Shown here one piece after another: positions 46,189 through 54,872 of a DNA stretch of 64,000 nt (the stretch's first letter is position 1; every line of letters begins with the position of its first letter). The notes beneath the pieces are model-generated. The model saw only the letters and a list, made by a program, of their open reading frames with translations, was not told where the DNA came from and did not search any database. The DNA is taken from contig NZ_CP109599.1 in NCBI RefSeq assembly GCF_036231945.1, positions 8,014,362-8,078,361 of the forward strand. The letters are read 5' to 3'. This DNA comes from Streptomyces sp. NBC_01429 (GTDB lineage: Bacteria > Actinomycetota > Actinomycetes > Streptomycetales > Streptomycetaceae). The translations under genes were made by a program, and so were the position numbers.

Positions 46189-46763
46189 TGGCCGGACGCT
46201 GGATGGACTTCGGCCAATACGGCGCCGACGGCGCACCGGGAGCCGAAGCGCTCGGCATCGCGATCGAGCACATGGTCACCGGTATCGCCTCGCCCGTCGA
46301 CAGCGAGCGCGGCCTCGCCGCCCGCCTGCGCTACCTCACCAAGACCGACGCCGGATATGAGGCGATGTACCGCGCCGGCATCCACGTCTCCCCGCGCACG
46401 CTGATGGCCTGGCTCGCCGAAGAACGCACCCCGAACAAGGCGAACCGCGCCCGCCTGGACGCCGCCTACTGGGAACTGCGCCGCCGCAACGTCGCCGCCG
46501 AACTCAAGCACCGGCTGAACAACGGGGGCCGGGGGACCCGGGTGGAGGTCAACCCGGTCAACCAGGTCGGCGTCGACCGCAAGCACCGGCGGGACCTGTC
46601 CAGCCGCAGCGTCAACGTCCGGGGCGTCTGGGACCGGGCGGTCGACGCCTGGATGAACGACGACCTGGAGGAACTGGACGCGGTTTGGGACGAGATCCTC
46701 GACGACCTCGGCAGCGACTTCGACGCCTACAGCTACGTCTCGTCGATCGGCTGGGCCGCCTGA
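46188..46763 (+). CDS. tpg: Tpg-like telomere terminal protein
   Basis: 191 residues, near the 184 of canonical Tpg. An HTH-like segment (about 59-85, MYRAGIHVSPRTLMAWLAEE) and a basic stretch (97-145, with AELKHRL and RKHRRDLSSRS) are followed by an acidic end (SDFDAYSYVSSIGWAA). Tpg is the protein covalently bound to 5' ends of Streptomyces linear replicons, priming end patching through a hydroxyl amino acid; which Ser/Thr primes here is not visible. Overlap with tap (TGATG) implies coupled translation. Identity rests largely on size, composition and the tap partner. Confidence 0.72.
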   Translation: MAGRWMDFGQYGADGAPGAEALGIAIEHMVTGIASPVDSERGLAARLRYLTKTDAGYEAMYRAGIHVSPRTLMAWLAEERTPNKANRARLDAAYWELRRRNVAAELKHRLNNGGRGTRVEVNPVNQVGVDRKHRRDLSSRSVNVRGVWDRAVDAWMNDDLEELDAVWDEILDDLGSDFDAYSYVSSIGWAA

Positions 46764-46774
46764 ACTGACCTGAC

Positions 46775-46798
46775 ACGCCTCGCCCCCGGCACTGGAGT
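46775..46798 (+). terminator. Left half of the tpg terminator, split by a transposon
   Basis: The arm ACGCCTCGCCCCCGGCA (46775-46791) pairs, with one mismatch, with TGCCGGGGACGAGGCGT at 49573-49589. The 7-base loop CTGGAGT is duplicated on both sides of the insertion. Twelve bases after the tpg stop. Confidence 0.75.
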
Positions 46799-46886
46799 GA
46801 CACCGTTGGCGAATTCGGGGACGAACGTGACGTCGGGCTTCATGACCCCGTTGTGGTCGTGAAGGCCGACGTTGTGTTTGGGGAGG

Positions 46887-48540
46887 GTGTCGGTGTCGTT
46901 GCACGCGAGGAAGATCGACGGAGTTCCTGGGGAGACGGCTCGGGTGGCACGGGCTGCGTTCCCGAAGGGCAGTCTGGCGATGCGAGTTCGTGACGAGTTG
47001 GGTGAGTTGTTCTCGGACGCGGACTTCGCCGGGCTATATCCAAGGAGGGGGAAGCCTGCGTGGTCGCCGGGCAGGCTGGCGCTGGTGTCGGTCATGCAGT
47101 TCGCCGAGGGTCTGTCGGACCGGCAGGCTGCGGACGCGGTGCGCGGACGGCTGGACTGGAAGTACCTGCTGGGGCTGGAGCTGGCCGATCCGGGGTTCGA
47201 CCACTCGGTACTTACCGAGTTCCGGGATCGGCTGATTACGGGAGATGCCGGGGTCGACCTCCTGGACCGAGTTCTTGAGGCCGCCGTGGAGCACGGCTTA
47301 CTCAAGGCCGGTGGCCGTGCGCGCACGGACTCTACGATCGTGCTGTCCGCCGCGCGGCAGATCAATGGACTGGTTCGGCTCGGCGAGACCCTTGCGGGCC
47401 GCGTTGAACAGCGTGGCCGCCCATGAGCCGGAGTGGTTGGCCGACTGGGTGCCGCCTGACTGGTTCGACCGGTACGCAATCCGGTTCGAGGACATCCGGC
47501 TACCCAAGGGGAAGACGAAGCAGACCGAGCAGATCGGTGCCGACGGGTTGAACCTGCTTATGGCCTTGAACGGACCGGACGCCCCGCCGTCTCTTCTTCT
47601 GCTCGACCGGGTGCGGACCTTGCGCCAGATGTGGATCCAGCAGTACTTCGTCGATGACGGGCAGGTCCGGCGTCGCGACCTCAAGGACCGCCCACCAGGC
47701 GCGGAGCGGTTGGTGACGCCCTACGACACCGACGCGCGGGGCAGCGTGAAGCGCGGCACCTTCTGGGACGGCTACAAGGTCCACCTCACCGAAACCTGCG
47801 AGCCGGACAGCCCGAACCTGATCACGCACGTTGCTACGACCGACTCCACCGTGCAGGACGTGCGGCTGGTCGTCCCGATCCACGCTCACCTCGCCGAGCG
47901 CGATCTCTTGCCCGACCTCCACCTGGTCGACGCGGGCTATGCCACAGCCCGGGAAGTGGTCGCCGCTCGCCGAAATCACAAGGTCGACCTGGTGGGCCCG
48001 ATCCTCGCTTCCACCAGTTGGCAGGCCAAGAACGGCGGATTCTCCCAGGCCGACTTCGCCGTCGATTGGGAGAGCCGGCAGGTGACCTGCCCCAACGGCA
48101 TCACCACCACCAGTTGGCGGGAAGACCGCTCTCAGAAGGGGGCGGCCGTGGTCCGGGCACGGTTTCCGACGGCTGCCTGCCGTCCCTGCAAGACCCGAGA
48201 GCAGTGCACCCGTTCCAACAACAAATCGGACATGGGTCGTCGGATCACCCTTCGCCCGCAAGCAGAGTATGAGGCGATTCAGCAGGCACGGGTCCAGGAA
48301 GACACCCAGAGGTGGAAGGAGCAGTACGCACGCAGAGCCGGCGTCGAAGGCACGATCTCTCAGGGCATTCGATGCTTCGGCCTGCGAAGATGCCGCTACC
48401 ACGGCCTCGCCAAGGCCCGTCTGCAGCACCAGCTCACCGCGACAGCGATGAACTTCCAACGGCTCAACGCCTGGTGGTCCGAAACACCCCGAGCGGGCAC
48501 GCGAACGTCTCACCTAGCAGCCCTCCGGCCAGCTGGGTAG
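46887..48540 (+). pseudogene. IS1182-family transposase with one-base frameshift
   Basis: The first ~175 codons (MQFAEGLSDRQAADAVRGRL, RTDSTIVLSAAR) and the remaining ~370 (TYDTDARGSVKR-like region: VTPYDTDARGSVKRGTFWDG, LHLVDAGYATAREV, RAGVEGTISQGIRCFGLRRC) are the two parts of one IS1182 DDE transposase. The shift is near 47393, where CTTGCGG stands for expected CTGCGG: one extra T. Start GTG 46887 or 46893 behind GGGGAGG. Inactive unless frameshifting occurs. Confidence 0.82.
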
Positions 48541-48622
48541 TGCGTCGGCTGCCCGCAGACAAGAGCACAGTGGAATCGGAAGGATTACGGTTCCTGAGCT
48601 TCGGTCCAGCGCCGGCCAGGAA

Positions 48623-49423
48623 TCAGGCAAGCCCGTCGAGGAAGTCCGAGAGCAAGGTGCACAGAGTCCCAGGTTGCTCCAAGTGCAGGTCATGACCGGT
48701 TCTGGGAATGCTGGCGGCCACAGTGACGGGTCCTCGACGGAGCATGCCGTCAGCTTCCGGCGGCGGGACGAAACTCGACTGAGCCAGAACCACCAAGGTC
48801 GGACACCTCACCTGCTCCCACTCGTCCCAGAATGGGCGCTGGCTATTTTCTGCCAGCGAGCGGACCATCACGTCGCGATCGAAACGCGGCCACCAGCCAC
48901 CATCGCGTTCTTCCAGACCGGCCGCCCAACCTGCACCGACCGATCCGCCGCCGAAGAACTGGGCCGCAGCCTCGCGAGTAGTGAACGGCACCGGCCACGA
49001 ATCGAGCCAAACGCCAATTTCAGTGGAAGTATCCGGGTTCCCAGAGCCTGGGCCGGCCTCAATGAGAACGAGTGCGCGGACTCGGTCAGGATGTGCGGCT
49101 GCGGTGAGCATGGCGGTGTGTCCGCCCAGAGATTGACCGACCAGCACCGGGCGTCGCAACCCCATCTGATCGATAACAGCGATCACATCAGCAACGTATG
49201 CAGCACGGGAGACGTCCTGCGCGTGGCGTTCGCTGGCTCCATGCCCGCGTTGGTCGACCGCAACGACCCGATGCCCTGGACTCAGATGCCGGGCTGCTGC
49301 ATCCCACTCCCCCGAGTGGCCGGCCAGACCGTGTAGCAGCACGATGGGCGTGCCCGGTCCGCCCCAGTCTCGGCAGACAAGTCGCACACCGTCTCGCGTC
49401 ACTATGCGCTCAGACCATGCCAT
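48623..49423 (-). CDS. Alpha/beta hydrolase carried inside the transposon
   Basis: 266 residues. VLLHGLAGHSGEWDAAARHL is the oxyanion strand, VDQRGHGASE the next loop, VGQSLGG the nucleophile elbow, and SIPRTGHDLHLEQP carries the histidine. Typical of esterases, epoxide hydrolases and haloperoxidase-like enzymes; no more specific call. GGAG sits six bases before ATG 49423. The gene lies wholly between the element's inverted repeats. Confidence 0.85.
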   Translation of the reverse strand: MAWSERIVTRDGVRLVCRDWGGPGTPIVLLHGLAGHSGEWDAAARHLSPGHRVVAVDQRGHGASERHAQDVSRAAYVADVIAVIDQMGLRRPVLVGQSLGGHTAMLTAAAHPDRVRALVLIEAGPGSGNPDTSTEIGVWLDSWPVPFTTREAAAQFFGGGSVGAGWAAGLEERDGGWWPRFDRDVMVRSLAENSQRPFWDEWEQVRCPTLVVLAQSSFVPPPEADGMLRRGPVTVAASIPRTGHDLHLEQPGTLCTLLSDFLDGLA

Positions 49424-49565
49424 ATGGATCTCCATAGATCGATACCGAACTCGATCATGCCGCAAGAACCCCAGGTATCCGATCCCTTGAGTGGGACGAT
49501 CTGTCCACATGCGGCGCGGGCTGGTGCCCACCCGTACGCAGTGGGCCGAATTCGCCAACGGTGTC

Positions 49566-49589
49566 CTGGAGTTGCCGGGGACGAGGCGT
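49566..49589 (+). terminator. Right half of the tpg terminator
   Basis: Loop copy CTGGAGT followed by arm TGCCGGGGACGAGGCGT, partner of 46775-46791. Removal of the transposon and one loop copy would restore a 17-bp stem with a single mismatch. Confidence 0.75.
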
Positions 49590-49739
49590 TTCGCATGTTA
49601 GCCCGCGCGGTGGCGGGCGGCGCGCCGTGTCCTGTCCCAGATAACTGTGGGCAGGGTGATGCTCTGACCTGCGGTGCCTACGGTTGTGCGGGACAGGCTG
49701 ACGGTTGGTGTCCCGCTCAACCGTAGGCAGCGCGGTCGT

Positions 49740-49904
49740 TCACCCGCGGAGCCAGGCCAGCAGGCGCCGTGGAGTCGGTTGCGAGGTGCTGGCTGCCATG
49801 GGTCGGGGTGTCGGCTCGACCCTCCTGGCTTGTTGGGCGAGTCGGTACTCGTCGGCTTCACGGATGAGTTCTTGAGAGGGGATCTGGTGCAACTCGAAGT
49901 GCAT
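49740..49904 (-). CDS. Small conserved Streptomyces protein
   Basis: 54 residues from ATG 49904 (GGAG upstream): MHFELHQIPSQELIREADEY, then RLAQQARRVE and a Pro/Ser tail. Short proteins with the H-F-E-L-H start and a basic helix are common in Streptomyces; function unknown. It directly follows the MerR-PP2C gene on the same strand (11-base gap), so it is probably co-transcribed. Confidence 0.65.
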   Translation of the reverse strand: MHFELHQIPSQELIREADEYRLAQQARRVEPTPRPMAASTSQPTPRRLLAWLRG

Positions 49905-49915
49905 GCCGCTCGCTC

Positions 49916-50995
49916 CTACTGCTGGAGCTCCATGACGTCGGCGACCACACAGCTGACGTTGTCGGGGCTGCCGCAGCCATTGGCGAGGGCGATGAGTTCG
50001 TGGACGGCCTGCTCGGGCTCGCTGATCTCGGAGAGCACCCGCCGGATTTCTTCGGTCTGCACCACGGCCGACAGGCCGTCGGAGCAGAGCAGGTATCGGT
50101 CTCCCAGCTGAGCGTCGTGAAGGCGCATGTCGTGGGTGGCATCGGTTCCCTGGCCCAGGGCTCGTATCAGCAGCGCCCGCTGGGGGTGGGAGACGGCTTC
50201 CTCCGGGGTGAGACGTCCTTCGTCGACCATCGACTGCACCATGGTGTGATCGTGGGTGATCTGGAACAGCTCTCCGTCGCGCACGAGGTAGACGCGGGAG
50301 TCGCCGATGTGGACGAGGGCCAGCTGTGAGCCGGTCCAGAGCATCGCGGTGAGTGTGGTGCCGGCCTCTTCGGGGGATGAGCTGGATCCAGCGACACCGT
50401 TGACGGCTTGTTTGGCCTGCTCGATGGCGTCTTCGAGGACGTTGAGGAGATTGCCCGCCGGGATGCTGTCGGTTTCGAGGCGCTTGAGCGCCTCGACGGC
50501 GGCCGCGCTCGCTGGGGCTCCTGCGCTGCCGAAGCCGTCGGCGACGGCGAGCAGGCGGGACCCTGCATAGGCGGTGTCCTGGTTGCTCTCGCGGACAAGG
50601 CCCGTGTCGGAAAGAGCGGCGTAACGGATTCCCAGGGGCTTGGTGGTCGGAGACATAGCGGGGTCCTTCCAGGACAGATGGCCGATGAGGAAGGAAGCGA
50701 GGTCTCGCCGCGCGGCGGTGTCGGCCTCGACCTGGGCCCAAAACGCGCGGACCTCCCGGGCTGCCGGGCCTGCCTCCAGCGTGCAGACGTGCTGGATGCG
50801 GGCCAGGGGCATCCCCAGGCGCCGGAGCCAGGCGACCAGCCGGGCCTGGTCCAGCTGTTCCGGGGAGTAGAGACGGTAGCCGGTCACCGGGTCGACGCGA
50901 GCGGGGGTCAGCAGTCCGAGCTCGTCGTAGAGACGCAGCGCCTTCGGTGACAGCCGGGACGCCTTCGCGAACGTCCCGATGGTCAGCAACCCCAT
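49916..50995 (-). CDS. MerR-type HTH fused to a PP2C-type phosphatase
   Basis: 359 residues. The N-terminal 4-75 are a MerR DNA-binding domain (LTIGTFAKASRLSPKALRLY, YRLYSPEQLDQARLVAWLRR). Residues ~120-355 are a complete PP2C Ser/Thr phosphatase: RESNQD at 135-140, ADGFG at 152-156, IGDSRVYLVRDG, SDGLSAVV, and GSPDNVSCVV with the metal-binding aspartates. AGGAG precedes ATG 50995. It could couple a phosphatase signal to transcription, but its targets are unknown. Confidence 0.85.
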   Translation of the reverse strand: MGLLTIGTFAKASRLSPKALRLYDELGLLTPARVDPVTGYRLYSPEQLDQARLVAWLRRLGMPLARIQHVCTLEAGPAAREVRAFWAQVEADTAARRDLASFLIGHLSWKDPAMSPTTKPLGIRYAALSDTGLVRESNQDTAYAGSRLLAVADGFGSAGAPASAAAVEALKRLETDSIPAGNLLNVLEDAIEQAKQAVNGVAGSSSSPEEAGTTLTAMLWTGSQLALVHIGDSRVYLVRDGELFQITHDHTMVQSMVDEGRLTPEEAVSHPQRALLIRALGQGTDATHDMRLHDAQLGDRYLLCSDGLSAVVQTEEIRRVLSEISEPEQAVHELIALANGCGSPDNVSCVVADVMELQQ

Positions 50996-51137
50996 GCCCG
51001 CTCTCCTCCTCATGCCGAGCACATCGCCCGGCCCCACCGATGCTGTGGCTTCTCCCAAGGTGAAGGTCAACTATCGGGGAGCTGACTGCCTTCCGTGTAG
51101 CGGTCGATGCGACGCATTACCGTGGCGCACTCCTGAG

Positions 51138-52975
51138 CTTGACTCTGTCGGGGATCCTGGAGTTTCGCGGCGCGGGAGCATGGTCAACGGGCATGCTCGG
51201 GTAGTTCCGATGACCGACGCAGTTGTCGAGGTGCCCGTTGTCCCTTCGACTTTGTTCCGGTGAGCAACTCCCTTCTCTGACCGCGCAGGTGGCGCGGGCG
51301 AGTAACCCGGGCGGCACGACGGCGATATGGGTGCGCAACCGGCTGGATGAGCTGTGGTGTGACGAGGATTTCGCCGACTGGTACCCGCGTGACGGGCGTC
51401 CGGGTCTGTCGCCTGCTCAACTGGCCACCGTCTGTGTGCTGCAGTTCCTGCTCGGCCTGTCGGACCGGCAGGCCGCTGAGGCGGTTCGCTGTCGCATCGA
51501 CGTCAAGTACGCGATGGCCATGGAGCTGGATGATGACGTGTTCCACCACAGTGTGCTGGCCGATTTCCGCGACCGTCTCGCCGAGGGCGACCGTGCTGAT
51601 CGCCTCCTCGACCTCGCGCTGGCCCGCCTCAAGGAGGCCGGTCTGGTGCGCGAGCGCACCACGCAGCGCACGGACTCCACCCACGTCCTGGCCGCGGTGC
51701 GTGACCTGACCCGCGTGGAGTTGATCACCGAGGCGGTCCGCGCCGCACTCGAAGAAGTCGCCGGCACTTCCCCTCACCTGCTGGACGAGCTGGTCGATGA
51801 GGACTGGGGGCTTCGCTACGGCCGGCCGGTGCGCCTGGGCAAGAACCCCACCAAGCCCAAGACCAGGATCCTTGCCGCCGGACACGACGCCGTCCGGCTC
51901 CTGGAACACCTCTACCGGCATGGAGCGGACCGCACGTCCGGCCCTCGCATCCAGGCCCTGCGCCAGATCATGGTGCAGAACTACCACCGTGACGCCGCAG
52001 GACGCCTGCGCTGGCGCGCCGCCGAGAAGGAAGGCGGGCCCGGGCTGCCGCCCTCGTCCCGGGCGGTTGTCTCTCCCTATGACACCTCGGCCCGCTACGC
52101 ACGGCACGGACACATCATCAGCTGGAAGGGGTTCTCGGCACACCTGACCGAGACCTGTGCTCCCGACAGCCTCAACGTGATCACGAACGTGGCCACCACC
52201 GCGGCCACCACCCACGACAGCCAGATCCTGCCCGGCATCCACGCCCGCCTGTCACGCCGCGGGCTGCTGCCCGCCGAGCACCTGGTCGACGCCGGCTACA
52301 CCGCGCTGCCCCACCTGGAACAAGCCACCCGTGAACACCAGGTCACCGTCTCCGGGCCACTGCGGAGCAACCCCACCCGGCAACACCGCCGGGACGAGGG
52401 CTTCGCCCGGGACGACTTCCACATCGACTACGACCGCCAGCAGGTCACCTGCCCCCAGGGCCAGGTCAGCCAGGGCTGGCACGGCCCCTACTCGACCTCC
52501 TCACCCACCGCGGCCCCGCTGATCGTGGCCAGGTTCACCAAAAGCCAGTGCCGGCCCTGCCCGGCCCGCACCCAGTGCACCACCACCGCAGACAGCGCCC
52601 GCACGGTGGGCTTTCCCTTACGAGAACTCCGCGACCTGCAACTGCGCGTCCGCACCGAGCAACAGACGCCCGAGTGGAAGACCCGCTACGCGGTCCGTTC
52701 CGGAGTGGAGGGCACGGTCAACGAGTTCGCCCACGGACACGGCATGCGCCACTGCCGCTACCGAGGACAGGGCAAGGCCCACATCCAGCACGTCCTGACG
52801 GCCATCGCCGTCAACATCGAACGCCTCAGCGGACTGCCTCCAACCGAGGAAGCCCCCAAGCCCCGCCGACCGACTGCCTTCCAGAACTACCTCGACCAAC
52901 GCGCGATACCCGGCCGAAGTTGGCGAGCCCTGGGCACCTGACCTCGACAGCTCCAAGATCCCCGACAGAGTCAAG
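51138..52975 (+). mobile_element. Complete IS1182-like insertion sequence
   Basis: Ends CTTGACTCTGTCGGGGATC (51138-51156) and its exact reverse complement at 52957-52975, with similarity continuing inward (TGGAG). 1838 bp with a single intact transposase gene. I see no clear target-site duplication. Confidence 0.82.
51223..52941 (+). CDS. IS1182-family transposase
   Basis: 572 residues, full length. VCVLQFLLGLSDRQAAEAVR and QRTDSTHVLAAVRDL carry the first catalytic aspartate region; VVSPYDTSARYARHG, EHLVDAGYTALPHLE hold the second; AVRSGVEGTVNEFAHGHGMR holds the glutamate. A zinc-like cluster C-x2-C-x4-C (CRPCPARTQC) lies between. The start codon is uncertain (TTG 51223 or a later one). Intact and within well-paired ends, so it may be mobile. 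Confidence 0.87.
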   Translation: MSRCPLSLRLCSGEQLPSLTAQVARASNPGGTTAIWVRNRLDELWCDEDFADWYPRDGRPGLSPAQLATVCVLQFLLGLSDRQAAEAVRCRIDVKYAMAMELDDDVFHHSVLADFRDRLAEGDRADRLLDLALARLKEAGLVRERTTQRTDSTHVLAAVRDLTRVELITEAVRAALEEVAGTSPHLLDELVDEDWGLRYGRPVRLGKNPTKPKTRILAAGHDAVRLLEHLYRHGADRTSGPRIQALRQIMVQNYHRDAAGRLRWRAAEKEGGPGLPPSSRAVVSPYDTSARYARHGHIISWKGFSAHLTETCAPDSLNVITNVATTAATTHDSQILPGIHARLSRRGLLPAEHLVDAGYTALPHLEQATREHQVTVSGPLRSNPTRQHRRDEGFARDDFHIDYDRQQVTCPQGQVSQGWHGPYSTSSPTAAPLIVARFTKSQCRPCPARTQCTTTADSARTVGFPLRELRDLQLRVRTEQQTPEWKTRYAVRSGVEGTVNEFAHGHGMRHCRYRGQGKAHIQHVLTAIAVNIERLSGLPPTEEAPKPRRPTAFQNYLDQRAIPGRSWRALGT

Positions 52976-53154
52976 TAATCTAAGGCACTCATCTCGCCGT
53001 CGACCGGCGGCCTCTCGACAACGAGTGTGCCGGTGTCGGCCTCGGGCACGCCCCGGGAGCTTCGTGACTACTTCAACCGTTAGCGGATGCGTTGCCGTGC
53101 CCAGAGCGCCGAGACCGTGGGCACGATCGCGGGGCGTTCATCGCGGCCGGGGGC

Positions 53155-54045
53155 TCAGGAACCAGCCACGTTTGCGGGCGCGGTCCAGCCGGTGGCTCGG
53201 ATCCACTCGACCAGGTCCAGGGTGGCCGGCTCGATCGAGCGCACCACCGCGAGGTCCGAAGGGTATTCCGGCGCCTTCGCGAACTCGCGGAACATCGCCT
53301 TGTCGAGGTCGTTGGGAAGCACGCTCAACGGGAGGGCCTCGTACCGTGCCGGGAGCCCGGCGCGCGCGCCGAACGCCGCGGCGATCTGGGGGCCCGTCAG
53401 CTCGTCGCCGACGAGCTCGACGGCTCCGCCGGGCGCCTCCGCGGTGTCGAGCAGGAGCGCGGCGGCGACCCGGCCGATGTCCCTGACCGAGATCATCTTC
53501 AGGGCGACGTCCTCCGGCATCGGCAGCCTCAGCACGATCTCCCCATGCTCCAGGCTCGGTGCCATCACGCTCGCGAAGTTCTCCATGAAGGCGGTCGCGC
53601 GAACCATCGTGGCCCTGAGGCCGGACATCCTCAGGTGCTCCTCGATCGAGTGCTTCGAGTCGTGGTGCGGCACACCCGACTCCCGGTCCGCTCCGAAGAC
53701 CGAGTTGAACACGACGTGCGGGACGCCCGCCTCGACCGCCGCGTCGACGAGCGCGGTACCGATGCGGATCTCCGCCTCGACCTCTTCGAGGCTGTTCGCC
53801 TCCGGGGTCATGAAGTAGAACCCCTCGACCGTCTCCAGCGCGGCGGCCAGCGACGCCGGGTCGTCGGCCCGGATGGCCGCCAGCTCGACGCCGCGGGCGG
53901 CCAGCGCCTGAGCCCGGTCGGACTGCGGGTTGCGGACCAAAGCCCGCACCCGCGCCTTGTGGTCCAGCAGCGCGTCGACCACCGCCCCGCCCTGTTGCCC
54001 CGTCGCGCCGAAGACTGCGATCGTGCCGGTCGTCTGTGTGCTCAT
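53155..54045 (-). CDS. NmrA-like NAD(P)-binding protein
   Basis: 296 residues. FGATGQQGGAVVDALLDH at 12-29 is the NmrA-type glycine motif, followed by VRALVRNPQSDRAQALAARG; no YxxxK catalytic pair is obvious. Members sense NADP/NADPH or act as quinone/isoflavone-type reductases. AAGGGTGG precedes ATG 54045. The large palindrome at 54061-54103 lies directly in front and a MarR gene just upstream on the same strand. Confidence 0.83.
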   Translation of the reverse strand: MSTQTTGTIAVFGATGQQGGAVVDALLDHKARVRALVRNPQSDRAQALAARGVELAAIRADDPASLAAALETVEGFYFMTPEANSLEEVEAEIRIGTALVDAAVEAGVPHVVFNSVFGADRESGVPHHDSKHSIEEHLRMSGLRATMVRATAFMENFASVMAPSLEHGEIVLRLPMPEDVALKMISVRDIGRVAAALLLDTAEAPGGAVELVGDELTGPQIAAAFGARAGLPARYEALPLSVLPNDLDKAMFREFAKAPEYPSDLAVVRSIEPATLDLVEWIRATGWTAPANVAGS

Positions 54046-54060
54046 CGCTGCCACCCTTCA

Positions 54061-54103
54061 GTAGTTCATGCCGTGAACAAAACTAGTTCACGGCATGAAC
54101 TAC
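54061..54103. promoter_or_regulatory. Long palindromic operator of the MarR/NmrA unit
   Basis: Two 18-bp arms, GTAGTTCATGCCGTGAAC and its exact reverse complement, separated by 7 bases. Each arm is itself a short palindrome (TTCA-N5-TGAA), so two regulator dimers could bind. Between the marR stop and the nmrA start. Confidence 0.75.
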
Positions 54104-54128
54104 GTCAAGGTGCGGATGTAGCGGGACC

Positions 54129-54569
54129 TCACGGTGTGATGGGTTGGTTCGAGGTGGGCGAAGAGAGGTCCGAGGTGTCCACGATGGCGGTGGCCACGCG
54201 CTCGAAGTCGCGCTGGTCGTCGGCGTCGAGGTTCCTCGCGATCTCGGGCAGGCGCTTGGCGACCTCGGCGTAAACGGCCTCGCCGAGCACCTTCCCCGTG
54301 GGCGTCGCTCTGAGCATGACGACCCGTCGGTCCTGAGCCGAGCTTGCCCGGCCAACCAACTCGCGCCGCGCGGTGCGATCGACCAGCTGGCTCAATGCGT
54401 TCTTGGTCATACCCAACGACGCGGCGAGGTCAGCCATCTGCCGCGGCTCGTTCCTGACTGCGCAGAGCAGCGTGGCCTGCGAGGGGGTCAGGTCGAACTC
54501 GGCGCAGATCTGCGCGTACTTGCGTTGAATCACAACCGAGAGCCAGAAGAGCTTATCGCCATAGTCCAC
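54129..54569 (-). CDS. MarR-family regulator
   Basis: 146 residues from GTG 54569 behind GGGGGAGG. The winged HTH is LTPSQATLLCAVRNEPRQMA, DLAASLGMTKNALSQLVDRT and RASSAQDRRVVMLRATPTGK (the DxR wing). It lies upstream of the nmrA-like gene on the same strand, and the palindrome between them is the likely binding site, so the pair may form a redox- or ligand-switched unit. Confidence 0.85.
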   Translation of the reverse strand: MDYGDKLFWLSVVIQRKYAQICAEFDLTPSQATLLCAVRNEPRQMADLAASLGMTKNALSQLVDRTARRELVGRASSAQDRRVVMLRATPTGKVLGEAVYAEVAKRLPEIARNLDADDQRDFERVATAIVDTSDLSSPTSNQPITP

Positions 54570-54679
54570 GCCAGCCTCCCCCGTCCGATGATGAACGATC
54601 AGCCTACTCGTCGCGGGCCGGCAGACCACGCCACTCACTCCCTTCACTCTCAGGTGGCGCCTCTACCGGCGCGCGACGG

Positions 54680-54838
54680 GTCGCGCGCCGGCTGCGGCCC
54701 ATGCACCCCGAGATCACGATCGCCTGGGCCGACTCCGGCTATGCCGGACAGCTCGTGACCTGGGCAAAGAGACACCTCGGACTCACGTTGAAGACGGTGA
54801 GTCGGCCGAAGAACACCCCCGGCCTTGTTCTTTATCTT
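54680..54838 (+). pseudogene. IS5-type transposase scrap
   Basis: HPEITIAWADSGYAGQLVTW, AKRHLGLTLKTVSRPKN then VLYLPR: part of an IS4/IS5 DDE transposase around the second aspartate. No start, end or element termini. Confidence 0.65.
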
Positions 54839-54872
54839 CCGCGTTCTCGCGTTGAGGATGGGATGGACTGCA

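Larger units (their letters stand above)
46799..49565. mobile_element. 2767-bp transposon with 20-bp inverted repeats and 7-bp target duplication
   Basis: Ends GACACCGTTGGCGAATTCGG (46799-46818) and its exact reverse complement (49546-49565); direct repeats CTGGAGT flank it (46792-46798 and 49566-49572). It carries an IS1182-family transposase and, convergent to it, an alpha/beta hydrolase as passenger. It is inserted in the loop of the tpg terminator. Confidence 0.8.

Noticed and set aside
46799..49565. The large inverted repeat as an invertible DNA switch
   Set aside because: The direct 7-bp duplication outside the repeats and the complementary outer flanks fit transposon insertion in a hairpin loop better than inversion.
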